Shown here: piece by piece, positions 1-12,538 of the stretch
How positions within the stretch are numbered: the first letter of the stretch is position 1
Layout of the letters: each line of letters starts with the position of its first letter
NCBI GenBank assembly: GCA_947685225.1
Contig: CANTUV010000031.1
Location: 67,995,001-68,059,000 of the forward strand
DNA: 64,000 nucleotides
Source: Garcia nutans
Taxonomy: Eukaryota > Streptophyta > Magnoliopsida > Malpighiales > Euphorbiaceae
Direction: 5' to 3'
The notes under the pieces: model-generated
The model's input: the letters and a program-made list of their open reading frames with translations, nothing else
Told to the model about the DNA's origin: nothing
Database searches by the model: none
Translations under genes and position numbers: made by a program

Positions 1-1412
1 TGCATCTTATCTCAAATCACATTAGAGCAATTTCATCATATCTTTCACATGCCATATTGCATTTCATTATCATATAGGCAAACATACTTTAACCATCCTA
101 TTTACATCATTATAACCAATCACATTGGTTTCACATTTCATTATATCTCAATTCATTATTCAAGTGTGCACAACCAATTGTCTTAACATACATTTTACAT
201 ACTCATCACAACATTCACATTATACCGACATAACATTATTAATATGCATCAACAATGCATTAGTTTTCTTAACACATTTACAAACAAGTGTGTGTTAAGC
301 CTCAACATCATATAAATGTATGCAATAATATAGTTTGTACTTACCTCAAGAACACTCACACAACTTTATACTCTTCTTCTTCCAAGAGTTCTTCACTTCT
401 TAAATTAGGGCAAATCACTTTCTTCCAAAACCTAATCCAAAAATGATACAATACATGAATTCCAATACAATTTATCACTTATTAACCTCATCTTAGACCT
501 TTAGATCACAAATTATAACTCAACACCACATATTAGAGCCCACGGCCGTGGATACCCCAACCCCCACGGGCGTGGGGTAGAAAACAATTCTGCCCAATTT
601 GTTCAACACCCCCACGGCCATGGCATCTAAGGGCCACGGGCGTGGCACCCAAGATGCTACTGCCTTCGACCAAAATCACATATTCTAGGCTTACAACTCC
701 AACAAACACAAACAACATGAAGATCTATGAAAATAATTGATCAAACTCAAGTTAAACATCACTTACCACTTCAAAACCCTAAAGCCAACATCACTCTTAC
801 TCTTTCAATACCATCATCAATTTAACTTCTTATCTTAAAATCAATTTCAACACTTATAAACACACCACAAACAACCCTAATCATACCATCAACAACAATT
901 CATCAACCTCAAACACAACTTCAAAAAGAACAAAGGAAATTAAGAGAGAGAACTTATCAAAATTGATGGAACTTCACAAATATCCAACTTAATCACTTGA
1001 ATCTTCCTTCAATTTGATCTTAGAAATCAAAACCTTCTTCTTGCTCCCTTGTCTTGATGATGTCCAGCCACCAAAGGAGAAGAAAAGAAAATGAAGAAAC
1101 AAAGTCAAACTTTTCATCTCTTTAAACCTCCACCAAGCATTCCAAAATAAGAAATTACCTAAATACCATCTTCTTATTTATTTTAACTTCCTTTCACTTA
1201 CATGCCCTTTTTAGTAATTTCATAATTAACAAAATAAATATCTTCTTCCTTTGACCATCCATTTGACTTGTGTATATGTTATATATATTTCCATATATAC
1301 AACATATACACTCTCTTTTAAATTCTTTTCTCTTTCCAATTACACATACATTTTAATTCAAATAAAACAACAATTATATCAAAACTCCTAGGGCACACTT
1401 TGGGATATTACA
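1..1412 (-). mobile_element. LTR G (partial), E/F-type gypsy LTR inserted in PG-1
   Basis: The right edge reads ...GGGATATTACA, the reverse complement of the TGTAATATCC start of the E LTRs, so this is a minus-strand LTR whose outer end is at 1412. Its body resembles E and F: a cluster of CCACG-NN-CGTGG palindromes at 540-645 and the flanking text around CAAATTATAACTCAACACC. The other end and the matching target duplication lie left of the window, so it could be a solo LTR or the edge of a full element. It interrupts exon 3 of the polygalacturonase copy that resumes at 1413. Confidence 0.85.
540..645. promoter_or_regulatory. CCACG-NN-CGTGG palindrome cluster in LTR G
   Basis: Four units occur at 540-551, 564-575, 612-623 and 634-645. 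Central dinucleotides are GC, GG, GC, GG; the third has a decayed right arm (CATGG), as expected from a CpG transition. They are GC-rich islands in an AT-rich LTR. A regulatory role is inference. Confidence 0.55.
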
Positions 1413-1817
1413 GGTAATCCCATAATTATAAATCAAGTGTATTACCCGTGGAGTCAATGTAATCCTAAGGTAATACCAAATAGAAGAGGAGATAGTGTTT
1501 CTTTAAATATTAAACAGTTGCGAGTAATAATAAATGAACACATATAGAGACACGAGTTTAATTCCGTGATTTTTCTGTTATCTTTTTTTTAGATCCCATC
1601 AAAGGTTAAGATAAGCAATGTCAGCTTCAGGAATATCAGAGGCTCTTCTGCAACTACCGTAACTGTTCAACTCAATTGCAGCAGCAGCCTCCCTTGCCAG
1701 AACGTGGAGCTTGCCGACATCAACCTCTCATACAATGGAGATGAAGGCCCCGCAAAATCCCTGTGTGCAAATGTTAGGCCCAAGCATACAGGAAAAGCTT
1801 TTCTGGAAGGGTGTTAA
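1413..1817 (+). pseudogene. PG-1: 3' fragment of an exo-polygalacturonase (GH28) gene
   Basis: GH28 polygalacturonases hydrolyse pectic polygalacturonan in the cell wall; the close relatives of this type are pollen exo-PGs. The fragment has the end of exon 3 (1413-1469, 19 codons, beginning GNPIIINQVYYPW), an intron (1470-1592, GT...AG) and the last exon (1593-1817, 75 codons, IPSKVKISNVSFRNIRG... ending FLEGC and TAA). Both pieces are open and in phase, and this copy lacks the TAG that breaks the same exon in PG-2. LTR G removes everything upstream inside the window, so the gene is split: the 5' part, if it survives, lies on the far side of G. The catalytic motifs are not in this piece. The family call is firm; whether the locus was functional before the insertion is unknown. 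Confidence 0.88.
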
Positions 1818-3223
1818 TGTATCCGTTCTATAAAATATTTGTTTGATTATGATTAAAAAGGTATTATTCATATATTATTTATAGAATACATTACTTCACT
1901 CAAATATAATACAATTTTGAAATGAAGATATTTTGAATTCTATTATTTAATTCAATTTCTAAATTTGTAAGAATTTAGAAATTGAATTAAATTCAATTTA
2001 AACAGTTAAATTAACAAATCCATGATTTTTAAATCTCTCTTGGAACAAAGAGGTTTAAGCAAGAGAGAGTCTTATTCGATCGTAATAAATGCCATATTTA
2101 TATATGAAATACATATAATTAGATTTTGCAATATACGCTTTCCTATCGCTATAACCTCCATACAGTTCATGTGAATCCCGTACTCTGAAATTCTAAAAAT
2201 TTCATCAGACTAATGCATAAAGTTGCTTACTGAAAAAGAATTTTCATTGTACCGAATACCGGTAAAACATGAGCGAGCTATAAAGGACTAATGTACACCT
2301 GTACAGTTGTGAATTGCTGTGACAGACAATGTTTGCATTTTCTTTTCATATTCGATGATTCCCGCTATGTCGCGTAACCAGCAAAAAAGGAAAGCCATTT
2401 GCTTTTAATTCCGTGGTATTTCTGTTCTCGTTACTGCAACTTGCATGCAATTTGCACTAATTCCTGCTCGTTAATTCAATCCATAAAGTTCCTTAGGAAA
2501 AATTAATTTCCATGTTTACCGGGGCCATTTTCCTCTCACACGCACGTCCCGTGCCCAAGTGCCAAGTGCCCTGTCAAGATGGGCGAACGCAATTTATTTT
2601 GTGCAACAGTTTTTGAATCCCACGCCCATGGTTTCCCTGCAAACTTATTTTAATTTAGTAGACGAGCCAAATCTTTTATATTGCTTAAATCCCCTGTCAC
2701 TTTTCAATATGGAATAAAATCATGTTTTTGTTGCAATAAATTCTTAAAAAAAATATTAATGTGAGCCGAATAGACTATCATAATATTGTATACATTTACA
2801 TGTATGCACAACCATACGTGCAACTTTGCATGTTTACATGCATGCATGCATGCATACATACCTATATATTATTCTACAAGCTTGTCCTCCTCGAAAAGGA
2901 ATAACAAAAGAAAAGGCATGATTACGTGTGGCACACAAAATAGTAAGGGCAGAAAAATGTATTGGATCGTTTGGCATCTGTGTTGGTGTGAGAATGAAAA
3001 CAAAAATAAGGTACAACTGTAGCTTATTTTATGCAACATGAGTTTCGAGACACAATTATGAAAAAAAAATGCAAACGGGTTTAACTTAATGTTGGTAAGC
3101 GTTTTTCGGTTGAAACTTATAGCATAAAATGTGAGAAAAAAATACGCTAATAATAGACCAAGTTAAGTTGCATGACAACACCTGCAACAACTTGTTATAA
3201 ACTTTCAATAAAAAAGGTAATTG
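1818..3223. repeat. PG spacer, copy 1 of the tandem duplication
   Basis: Non-coding spacer nearly identical to 61700-63140, with the same landmarks: an inverted stretch near 1940-2000 (AATTTCTAAATTTGTAAG and its partner), the GTACAGTTGTGAATTGC stretch, a TGCATGCA microsatellite at about 2835-2865, and AAGGTAATTG at the end. Element B enters right after AATTG (3219-3223), which is repeated at 60086-60090. The spacer resumes at 60091 and runs to the PG-2 ATG. Short open frames here are shared by copies but have no family resemblance. Confidence 0.85.
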
Positions 3224-5482
3224 TCTGAGCGAGGATTTTCGCCCACACTCCCGGTGGAATGGTTCTTACGACTTCTGCCCTAATTAGGCTCGGGGCCTTA
3301 GAGAACACAGACCTAAGTCTAAAGAAAATGGAGTCGCCACCCGGACGGGCCAAAAAAAAGAAAGGGGTGGATAACTTGATTCCTAAGGAATCCCCAACCC
3401 CCTAATGGGTTCAAAAAGTTGGGTACATGTGGGGAAGGTGAGAAATGGCCCAGCACCCCCACAACGCCCGGTTCATTGGAACCGGCCTCCTTTACAGGTC
3501 TTAATATTATAAAATTCTTAAATATAACAATATCATCCATATTACACACAATAATTGAAATAAAGCATCGTTATATTTAAATCAAAGCAATGTCCAAACA
3601 AAAGCAAATAAATGGACACCCATCCGAAGATGGAAACATGTCCTTACATCATCCATGCCTAAATAGGACACCCACCGAAAGGTAGAAATATGTCTTGTAC
3701 ATTGGTCTAAAATATAAAATCAATTTAAATTACATAATAGTTAACTAATGAGGTACCCACAAAGTGGAAACATACCTCTTACAACAATTGAAAATAAAAA
3801 ATAAATCGATAAAGGTAAATAACCATTCATCATAAATAAATCATTCACCAAAGATATTAAACATCAATCAAAATATAAACATTCATACATGATAATTTAA
3901 ATAAACCCAGCATTGAACTTAAATAAATCAAAGTATATAATGAACTACACAATCAAATAAAGTAAGTAAAGATACAAATTGACGTCTACTGTTTCCATTT
4001 AAAGTTTTTAATTAATATTTAAGATTTTGGGATTTTAATATATTAAGGTTTATGCTACTGTAAGTTTTAAAGGAATTGAAATGGATTAAAGTTTTATAAT
4101 TTAAGAGGTTGATAAAGTTCTTTGATTAACCAAATTAGTGTTTGAGGAGTGAAATCATGAAATTAGGGTTTGGACACTTTAAAACATTAGGTTTATGATT
4201 ATTAGCTACTTAATTGTTGTTTTTAGGTTTACTGTGTTTGAATTTTAATATTTAAGTTTATAAGGTTTTAAGGTTTAAAGGATTAGGGTTTAGAAAAATT
4301 AGGGTTTAAGGTTTTAAGGGAGTCAGGGTTTAAGAAAACTAGGGTTTAATGCTAGCTAGTTTGAGGTTACTGTCTTGGTTTTAAAGTTGAATTAGGGTTT
4401 TTAGTGTTTCAGAGAATGTATTTGATTTTAGAATTTGGAAGAATAATTTATAGTTTTATGAAGCTTTATGAAAATAAACAAAATGATTTAAGGTTTATAG
4501 AAATATAAAAGATATTTTTTAGGGTTTTTGGAAAGAAAAAGATTCAATTTAGGGTTTTGGAAAATTGGAAAGCATATTAGGGTTTTGGTAAATTAATGAA
4601 ACGATTTAAGGTTTTGAAAAGTTAGAAAGTAGATTAGGGTTTTAAGATTTTGTTGAAACAGAAACAACAATTTTAAGATTTTTGAAAAACGTAGAAACGA
4701 ATTAAGGTTTTAAAAATCAAAAGAAACAATTGAATGATTGAAGCTACTGTGAAGAAAAAAAAAGATTTGATATTCATACCTTCTTTTGTTGGTTCCACCA
4801 AAAATTACTTCTTAGATGAAGAAGAACAAAGGCAAGATGGTTGCCTTTGATGAATTGAATTGCTTGTTTGATCTCTCAAAAGTCCGATCGTTAATCTCCT
4901 AATTTTCTTGATTCATTGGTCCAAAGTTTTTCCTCTAAAATTTTTCCCCCTTTTATGTGTCTTTTTTAGTCTTATTTATAGGAAATTTAGATGGTTAATT
5001 CAATTTATTTACGAAAACTATCATTAATTAGGAAAAGGAAACCGGAACCAAATAGAATTTGGTTTTGAAAAAAATTACGTTGGAGAAATTTCGCTAGCAA
5101 AAACTACGGCGGGCTACGTGAGCTGCGAGGCGAGGTCCGAGCATCGAGCGCTCCAGGCTGGCTACGGACCATTTCGCCGGCAGAAAAATTCTGTGAGCAA
5201 AATGGCTGAAATGGCCAAAGCCATTTCGCATGCAGGAAAATCTTGCGGGTCAAATGGCCCAAGGCCATTTCGTCTAACCTTTTCAGCGACGAATTTTTTC
5301 GTCGTCGATTTTTTCATCGCCGATTTTTATTTATTTATTTGTTTATTATTATTATTTTTTTAATACTATAATTGTAAAAATAAATACTAAAACAAATATT
5401 ATTTAATTATGATAACACAAAAATTATTTTAGACTAAATAAAATATATTGGACCGGACTAGGTCAAAAATTAAGGGTCTACA
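3224..5482 (-). repeat. 3' LTR of element B
   Basis: Pairs with 57852-60085 and with the inverse of the A LTRs (9205-11384, 40904-43021). It ends GGGTCTACA, the reverse of the TGTAGACCC start of A. It carries many TTAGGGTTT motifs (4240-4620) and GC-rich dyads near 5209-5270. It differs visibly from its partner by substitutions and indels, more than the C or D LTR pairs do. Confidence 0.88.
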
Positions 5483-5502
5483 GTTTGCCCCCTGCTTGAA
5501 CG
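5483..5502 (-). other. Polypurine tract of B
   Basis: On the minus strand this reads CAAGCAGGGGGCAAAC directly before the LTR, the same as the PPT of A at 40888-40903. It primes plus-strand DNA synthesis in LTR elements. Confidence 0.7.
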
Positions 5503-5569
5503 ATCTGAGACTTTAGTTAAAGAGAGTGAAAAGCAATAAGACTTAATTTTTGAGATGGTTACTTGAATT

Positions 5570-6357
5570 TTTTTTGGGTACTTGGACCCGAGACTGAACT
5601 TGATTTGGGTACTTGGACCCGAGACTAGATTGAATTTGGGTACTTAGACCTGGGGTTGGGTACTTGGACCTGAGATTCATTTGATTTGGGTACTTGGACC
5701 AGAGATTGGGTACTTGGACCAGAGATTGGGTACTTGGACCCCGAGCTTGAATTTGATTTGGGTGCTTGGACCTGAGATTGGGTACTTGGACTCGCGATTG
5801 GATTTGATTTGGGTACTTGGACCCGAGACTAGATTGAATTTGGGTACTTGGACCTGGGATTGGGTACTTGGACCTGAGATTGATTTAATATGGGTATTTA
5901 GACCCGAGATTGGGTACTTGGACCTGAGGTTGGGTACTTAGACCCCGAGCTTGAATTTGATTTGGATAATTGGACCCGATATTGGGTACTTGGACCTGAG
6001 ACTAGATTGAATTTGGGTACTTGGACACGGGATTGGGTACTTGGACCCAAGATTGATTTGATTTGTGTACTTAGACCTGAGATTGGGTACTTGGACCCAA
6101 GCTTGAATTTGATTTGGATACTTGGACCCGAGATTGGGTACTTGGACCTGAGATTGGATTTGATTTGGGTACTTGGACCCAAGATTGAATTTGATTTGGG
6201 TACTTGGACCCATGAATGGGTACTTGGACCCGAGACTGAATTTGATCTTAGGTACTTGGACCCAAGATTTGATTTGATTTGGGTACTTAGACTCGAGATT
6301 GGGCTGAATTTGGACCCGAGTTTGGATTTGATTTGGGTACTTGGACTTAAGACTTAG
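5570..6357. repeat. Tandem array (GGGTACTTGGACCC unit) in the 3' region of B
   Basis: About 790 bp of irregular repeats of about 22-30 bp built on GGGTACTTGGACCC, a short dyad (GGGT...ACCC), with linkers such as GAGATTGGATTTGATTT. Long open frames on both strands translate only into repeated peptides (WVLGPE and similar) and are a by-product of the array. The same repeat in A (40176-40330) is only about 155 bp long. Confidence 0.9.
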
Positions 6358-6411
6358 TTTGACTGACCTTTTATCAGTTGAGAAGTCTAACTACCCCGGC
6401 TGTTTTATGCA

Positions 6412-7015
6412 TTGTGGTTCTTCACCCTCAAAATGGATCTTCATCCTTTGAGTCGGGTCTTCACCCTTGAAAATGGATCTTCATCCTTTGAGATCGGGTC
6501 TTCACCCTTGAAAATGGTTCTTCATCCTTTGAGATCGGGTCTTCACCCTTGTAAATGGATCTTCATCCTTGTAGATCAGGTCTTCACCCTTGAAAATGGA
6601 TCTTCATCCTTTGAGTTCGGGTCTTCACCCTTGAAAATGGATCTTCATCCTTTGAGACTTTGGATCTTCACCTTTGAAATTGGATCTTCATCCTTGGACT
6701 TCGGGTCTTCACCCTTTAACTATGGATCTTTATCCACTGGAGATTGGGTCTTTACCCTTGAAACATGGATCTTTATCCATTAAAGATCTGGTCTTTAGCC
6801 TTGAAACATGGATCTTTATCCATCGGAGGTCGGGTCTTTACCCTTAAAACATGCATCTTTATCCATTGGAGATCGGGTCTTTACCCTTGAAACATGGACC
6901 TTTATCCATTGGAGGTCGGGTCTTTACCCTTGAAACATGGATCTTTATCTAATGGAGGTTAGGTATTTACCCTTAAAACATGGATCTTTATCCATTGGAG
7001 GTAGGGTCTTTACCC
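6412..7015. repeat. Tandem array (CTTCATCC/CTTTATCC unit) in the 3' region of B
   Basis: Reverse complement of the 41-bp array of A (39681-40112). Two subfamilies lie side by side: units with CTTCATCCTTTGAG (6412-6715), then units of about 43 bp with CTTTATCCATTGGAG (6716-7015). This is a locally homogenised minisatellite, not a gene. Confidence 0.9.
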
Positions 7016-9204
7016 TAGCTTCAGCTCTTTTAGCTGGACTAATCTTTCATCTTTTGCTTCTTTATTCTTTTGAGAATTCTAATTTTCTTCTTTCTCATTC
7101 TTTCTTGTTCTTCCTTTTTGCAAAAATTCAGCTATCTTTAATTGGACCTTATATCCTCTCCTACACCCTGCGTGGCGAAATATTTGCAAGTGAGTTCGAA
7201 AATGCTTTGTATATAAACTTAAAAAATTGAAAAGGAGAAACTTTGCCCCCTGTGTAGGCCCAAACCCTTGATTTTTCTATGCGAGCTCTGATTTATGTTT
7301 TTATTGTCTAGTTCTTCGAACAAGCATGCATTTCTTCTCTTTGCAAAATTACTGGAAATTTCTCCAGCATTGAGCCTTCTATGCCCCCCTGATTTGATAT
7401 CTTCTTTCGATTGTTTACTACAAGGTATTTGCTGCTCACTTTGACAATACAAGACAAGAAAGTGTGATGGGATATGCTCATGTATGCATGAATAATATTT
7501 ACAGCAGTTTCATTGACTCACAGACCGAAGTGATCAGCAGAAGTATTCTCATTGACTCCTTTTTGACACTTGTTCAAGCCTTGCATTAGAATGACAGAAA
7601 GTTTTGTATTTATGGCTTTTATCCTTAAGATGTTTAAAACATGATTGATGAGACCCAAGCAGCGGAGATACATCCATTTCAAACTATGTTTCGGCATGTC
7701 GGTTGGTAATTTCTTCATGACCTTGCCAATTGCCCAATGTGTCCTTTGAGGTTCGATTGATTCAACATACTTCCCTTAACTTGAAGGCTTTGTATGACAA
7801 AACACATTTTTTTTTATTTTGAATTTTGAATTTTGAAATCAAATGTTGGCTTTGCCAAATCGATGTTAATGTACCTCAGGACTTGATTCTTCCAAATTAA
7901 CATATCTATAACATGACAACCCTAGTTACCGTACTAAACTCGGGAATCATTTCTATTTAAGCAAGAATTTTTGCACTTCAGATAGGCACATACACATTAC
8001 TTGGCCAAAGGTCTCATTGAGTTTAAATATTGTCTATCTCAAATGCATGCTTATTCAAACTATCTCCACTAATAGACTCTACCTACCAAGAGAGATCAAC
8101 AAGTCTTTGATAGGCTTGAAATGGGGTCTATAAGGGACATGGGTTAAATGAAAGCCATTTGTAAGTTGGAGCCGATGTGACACAATGAACAAACCTTCAC
8201 ACTACAAACTTCTTATTTGAACATTAGGTAGTTGGAAACATAAAAAGACAAAGCTTTAAACATTCTCCTTTCTTTTTGGCATTAACCTGAATCTTGATTG
8301 GGATAGTCTTTGCCATTGCAAAATGTTTGGTACCCAAATTTTTTTCTTTTCTTCTTCTCCCTTTTCTTTCTTTTTATTTTTGGTACTCTTCCCTTTCTTT
8401 GAGAATTTTATCATTTTGTCCTTCTTGCTTATAGGACTGTCAAATACAGAGCTTTCGAGAACTGGATGGTCTTCATTCTTTTCCTCTGATTTTGATCGAA
8501 TCTTTAGTTGGGTTGAACCAATTCAAGTCAAAATGTCCTTATAAACCAAATGGAAGCCTTTTGCTGCTTTAGGTAAAAGAGAACTCTGTTGGCTTTCTGA
8601 ACCGCCTTTTTATATTTTATCTTTCTTTTTTTTCTTCTTGTTGTTTTTTTTTCCTTTTTTTTTCTTTTTCTTCTTTTTTCTTTTCTTTTCTTTTCTTTTC
8701 TTTTATTTTCTTTTCTTTATTCTCTCCTTTTTTTTGGTTCTAGCTCAAACAGAGTTGTCTTATTTGTACCAACTTGAGTTTCTAATAATGGATGAGTGGA
8801 GTGGTATAAACCTCCTTTAACAGGGATAAATCATTTGTTACTTTGATATTGTCTTGATATATTAGGTGAACTTCAACTACCCTTATGATCTTGATAACAT
8901 CAACTATCCTTACAGCTTTAGCTATGCATTCCATTCTTTGATCTTCTTGCCTCTTCACCTTAGTGATCATAAGACTTGTCAAAAGTATCACAACAGCTCA
9001 GGGTAGGTTGTTGGGGGTTATATGCCAATGAAAAGAAAGCTAAAATTTTATGAAGGCTCAAAGGGACAACTAGGGATTGATATTTAATTGGGTGGATACT
9101 AGCTGTTGGCTAACCAAACAATGCTGAGATCATTTCTTCCTTAAATAAGCATAGTTCAATTTTGCCTCGAAAGCTTGTCAAAGCATGTTCTAAGACTGAC
9201 TAGG
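7016..9204 (-). other. Non-coding internal region of B downstream of gag
   Basis: Aligns by eye, inverted, with 37150-39230 of A. It includes a pyrimidine-rich run (about 8636-8740; purine-rich partner at 37800-37870) and a short array around 8850-8930 that is longer in A. No pol remnant and no conserved frame are visible. It stops at the CTAGG target duplication (9200-9204), where A entered. Confidence 0.75.
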
Positions 9205-11384
9205 TGTAGACCCTTAATTTTTTACCCAATCCGGTATAATATGTTTTATTTACTCTAAAATGATTTTTGTTGTCTAATTGGTCCAAAATAATTTTTTTAT
9301 ATAATTTTTGCTTTAGTATCTAATTTTTATTAATAAAAAATAAAAATAAACAAATAAAAATGGAAAAATAAAAATAAAAATAAAAATCGGCAGCGAAAAA
9401 ACAGTCGTGCGGGGCATTTCCCCCGCAGAAAATTCTTGCGGGCGAAATCACTGTGCTATTTCTCATGCAGAAATTTTCTACGTGCGAAATAGCTTATGGG
9501 CCCGCTCCGCGCTCTACTGCAGCAGATTTTTTTGCCAGTGCAGTTTTTTCGCAGCAGTTTTTTTTCGGCAGTACAAATTTTTCGATGCAAATTTTTCGAA
9601 ACCTAATCCAATTAGGTTTTGATTTCTTTTTTTTATTAATATTACTTACCTTAACTAATTAGGAATAAACAACCTCAAATCACTATAAATAAGGACCAAA
9701 GGCAATTAATTTAAAGGAGGCAAAAATCCAAGAGGAGTTTGGAAAATTTGAAACCAAATTAAGGAAGGAAAAGAAGAAATTCAATTCAACTTTTTTCTGG
9801 AACAGCAGTAGCACGATTTAAAGGATTCAAAGGCAAAAAAAGCTTATCTTTAAAGCTAGTTCATCCAAGAAGAATTGTTTTTGGAGAAATCATCAAAAGA
9901 AGGTATGTGTTAATTAATTTTCTTTAATTGTTTTTTTTACAGTAGCAAATCTATGAAATCAAAATTAAAAACCTTTGAACTTTAATTTAGTTTTTCTAAA
10001 GCCAAAAAAAAAAACCTTATTTCGTTGGTTTATCTTCCAAAAGGCTTAAAATTGTTTTTTTTTTCTTCTTAAAAACCTTAAAACTCTAATTGAACATATT
10101 TTTCAACAGAACTAAGATGTAAATTCTGCTTCTTTTAAAATTCTAAAGTAGGTTCTATTTCATTCAAAAAGCCTTGAAAAACATCTTTTCTACTTATAAA
10201 AACTTTAATTTATTTGTTTAAATTCATAAAACTTCATGAAATTATCAAATTGATTTCTAAAACCCTAAAAATTCTTCACCACCCGTGACCCTACTTATAA
10301 ATCCTAAAATCCAAAATTCAACTTTTAAACCCAAAATAATGAACACTAACACTTTTAAAACCTTAAACCCTAATTTTATGAACCCTAATCCTTTTAAAAC
10401 ATTAAAAACATTAAAACATTAAAACCTAAATTTTACACAGTAGCTTAGGAACCCAATAACCAAAAATCACAAATTAAAGTATTTTAAAGTCTTTAAAACC
10501 CTAGTTTCATGATATCATCATTCAAACCTTAATTTTGTTAATCAAAGAGTCTTACCAACCCTTTAAAACATAAAACCCTAATTTATTTTAATTCCATAAA
10601 AAGTCACAGTAGCCATAATTGGACTTTTATTTGCTTTATTCAATTCCATACTTGATTATGCTTTGATTTATTTCTTATGCTTTAATTTATTTAATTTCAA
10701 TATTTGATTTATTTAATTTATCATGGATGGATTTTTATTTTCTATTTTGATTAATAGCTTTGATGAATGATTTATTTATGATGAATGATTATTTACTTTT
10801 ATCAATTAATTTAGATTTCCAAAAGCTGTAAGAGGTATGTTTCCTCTTGGTGGGTACCTCATTGGTTAAACATCATGTAATTTAATTTGCTTTTCTATTT
10901 TAGAACCTATGTAAAGGGCATGTTTCTACCTTTTGGTGGGTGTCCTATTTAGGCATGTGATGTAAGGACATGTTTCCATCCTTGGATGGGTGTCCATTTA
11001 TTTGCTTTGTTTGGACATTGCTTTGATTTTAATATATTAATGCTTTCTTTTAATTATTGTGTGTAGTATGGATAATGTTATTATACTTAAGAATTTTATA
11101 ATATTAAGACCTATAAAGGAGGCCGGTTCCAATGAACCGGCCGTTGTGGGGGTGCTGGGTCATTTCTCACCTTCCCCACACGTACCCAACTTTTCGAACC
11201 CATTAGAGGGTTGGGGATTCCTTAGGAATTGAGTCATCCACTCGTTTCTTTTTCCCGGCCCATCCGGGTGGCGACTCCATTTTCTCCGGACTTAGGTCCG
11301 TGTTCTCTAAGGCCCCGAGCCTAAATAGTGCCAAAGTCGGAAAAATCATTCCACCGGGAGTGGGGGCAAAAATCCCCGCTCACA
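9205..11384 (+). repeat. 5' LTR of element A
   Basis: Starts TGTAGACCC, ends CCCCGCTCACA and is followed at once by the PBS. The GC-rich segment near 9400-9520 carries decayed dyads better preserved in the 3' LTR (41124-41212). Several AACCCTAA telobox-like motifs lie at about 10258-10580. The pair at 40904-43021 plus 54873-54978 has nearly the same length. Confidence 0.92.
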
Positions 11385-11385
11385 G

Positions 11386-11402
11386 TGGCGACTCCACTGG
11401 GG
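11386..11402 (+). other. Primer binding site of A (Arg-tRNA-like)
   Basis: TGGCGACTCCACTGGGG begins one base after the LTR. This type of PBS is known from Ogre-like elements and is read as complementary to an Arg-tRNA 3' end; the tRNA assignment is from memory of the family. Confidence 0.75.
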
Positions 11403-12538
11403 ATAAGAGAAGTTGATTCCGTTAGTCTTTATATTATTCTTTTCTTTCTTATAATGATAATATCCATTGCATCATATTAGATTGCATTGTGTGCGTGAGT
11501 TAGGACGCCCGTGTTACCCGTGTTATGTTATGTAAGGGATACCATATTTTCACTCAAGGTATGGAGATCGAGCATGGCATAACCACTCATAGCCTCGTAC
11601 CATTTGGTGTATACTTGCTATGGGAACTTAAGCCTTTTAACCCAAAGACTAAAGCTCATGTAATTGGCCTAGTTACTTTTCGTAGGTTTTACCCCAAATG
11701 CATGTTGTTTGACTATGGTTAGTTTATCTTAGTCTAAATCATGGCTTATTTGGTTTGTTCTTTTTTCTAATATGACCTAAGTATATTGTAAGCTCAAAAT
11801 AAACTTTTCTCTAAAATCCAAAAGGCCAAAACTATTTTTAAAATTTTTCAAGATGGTCTTTGGACATAATACTTTTCTAAAAAATAAATAAATAAATTCT
11901 TTGGCCCATGGCCCAAATACTAAGCCCAAAATCCATTTTTCTAACCTTTTTTACAATGGGCTTAGAAACAAAATTATTTTCACCCAACCATTTTTTACAA
12001 AGAGCTTGCAAAAATATTTAGATCAATTATGAAATACCAAAAATCAATTGTGGGCCTAGTTTACACTAAGAATAAATTAACCATGGGCTTATTTTTGGCA
12101 TGAACCATTAGTTACTCTTTCCAAGTGAGAAATCTATTTATAATAAACCTCTTAATTTCGTTTTAATCCAACATAGCATAAAAAGCTACTTTAGTTGGTT
12201 GAATGGATTAAAACCTAATTAATGGGAATTATCATGGATTGATTTCCATTTTTGAAAATATAACTAATGGTTGAAACGTCCGAGGGAATTATTCGAAAGT
12301 AAGATACCCCATGTTGTTATTTTGTTAACCATATACCTAGGAAAAAGAGACTCGCCATTAGTGTGTGGATATTATAAGGTTGAAAGGATTGTCCTAATTA
12401 CACTTGTTTATTGGTTGATTGTGCATACATGCATGCATGCATACATTTGCATCTCATATCATTGATCCCCTCTAGCTCACAGCCCTGGATTATGAAAGTT
12501 CAAAAGCATATGACAATCAGACTTACGCCGGAGACGAA
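11403..12538 (+). other. Leader of element A, upstream of gag
   Basis: About 1.1 kb with no recognised gene. A 65-codon frame at 11525-11722 (starting MLCKGYHIFTQGMEIEHG) is partly mirrored in B (about 57530-57710), but there it shifts frame after the first half, so conserved coding is doubtful. Autonomous Ogre elements carry an extra ORF before gag; a decayed relic of it is possible but not shown. Near 12430 there is a TGCATGCATGCA run. Confidence 0.5.

Noticed and set aside
2786..3022. Frame MYTFTCMHNHTCNF... conserved near 62690-62950
   Set aside because: Conserved because the PG spacer is duplicated; its start lies in a TGCATGCA microsatellite and it has no family match.
4240..4620. TTAGGGTTT-rich stretch as an interstitial telomere
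   Set aside because: Spacing is irregular and the stretch is present in all A/B LTR copies, so it is LTR sequence.
5681..6357. Overlapping open frames on both strands with repeated WVLGPE or SKYPISGPSTQ-like peptides
   Set aside because: They are translations of the tandem array; open in several frames and absent from A at this length.
6412..6783. 123-codon frame rich in SSPLKMDLHPLRS-like repeats
   Set aside because: Translation of the 41-bp minisatellite; no domain, and unit length varies without regard to frame.
11386..11402. tRNA gene fragments at the PBS sites
   Set aside because: Only 12-17 bases match and they sit exactly inside LTR edges; no tRNA gene fold was seen anywhere in the window.
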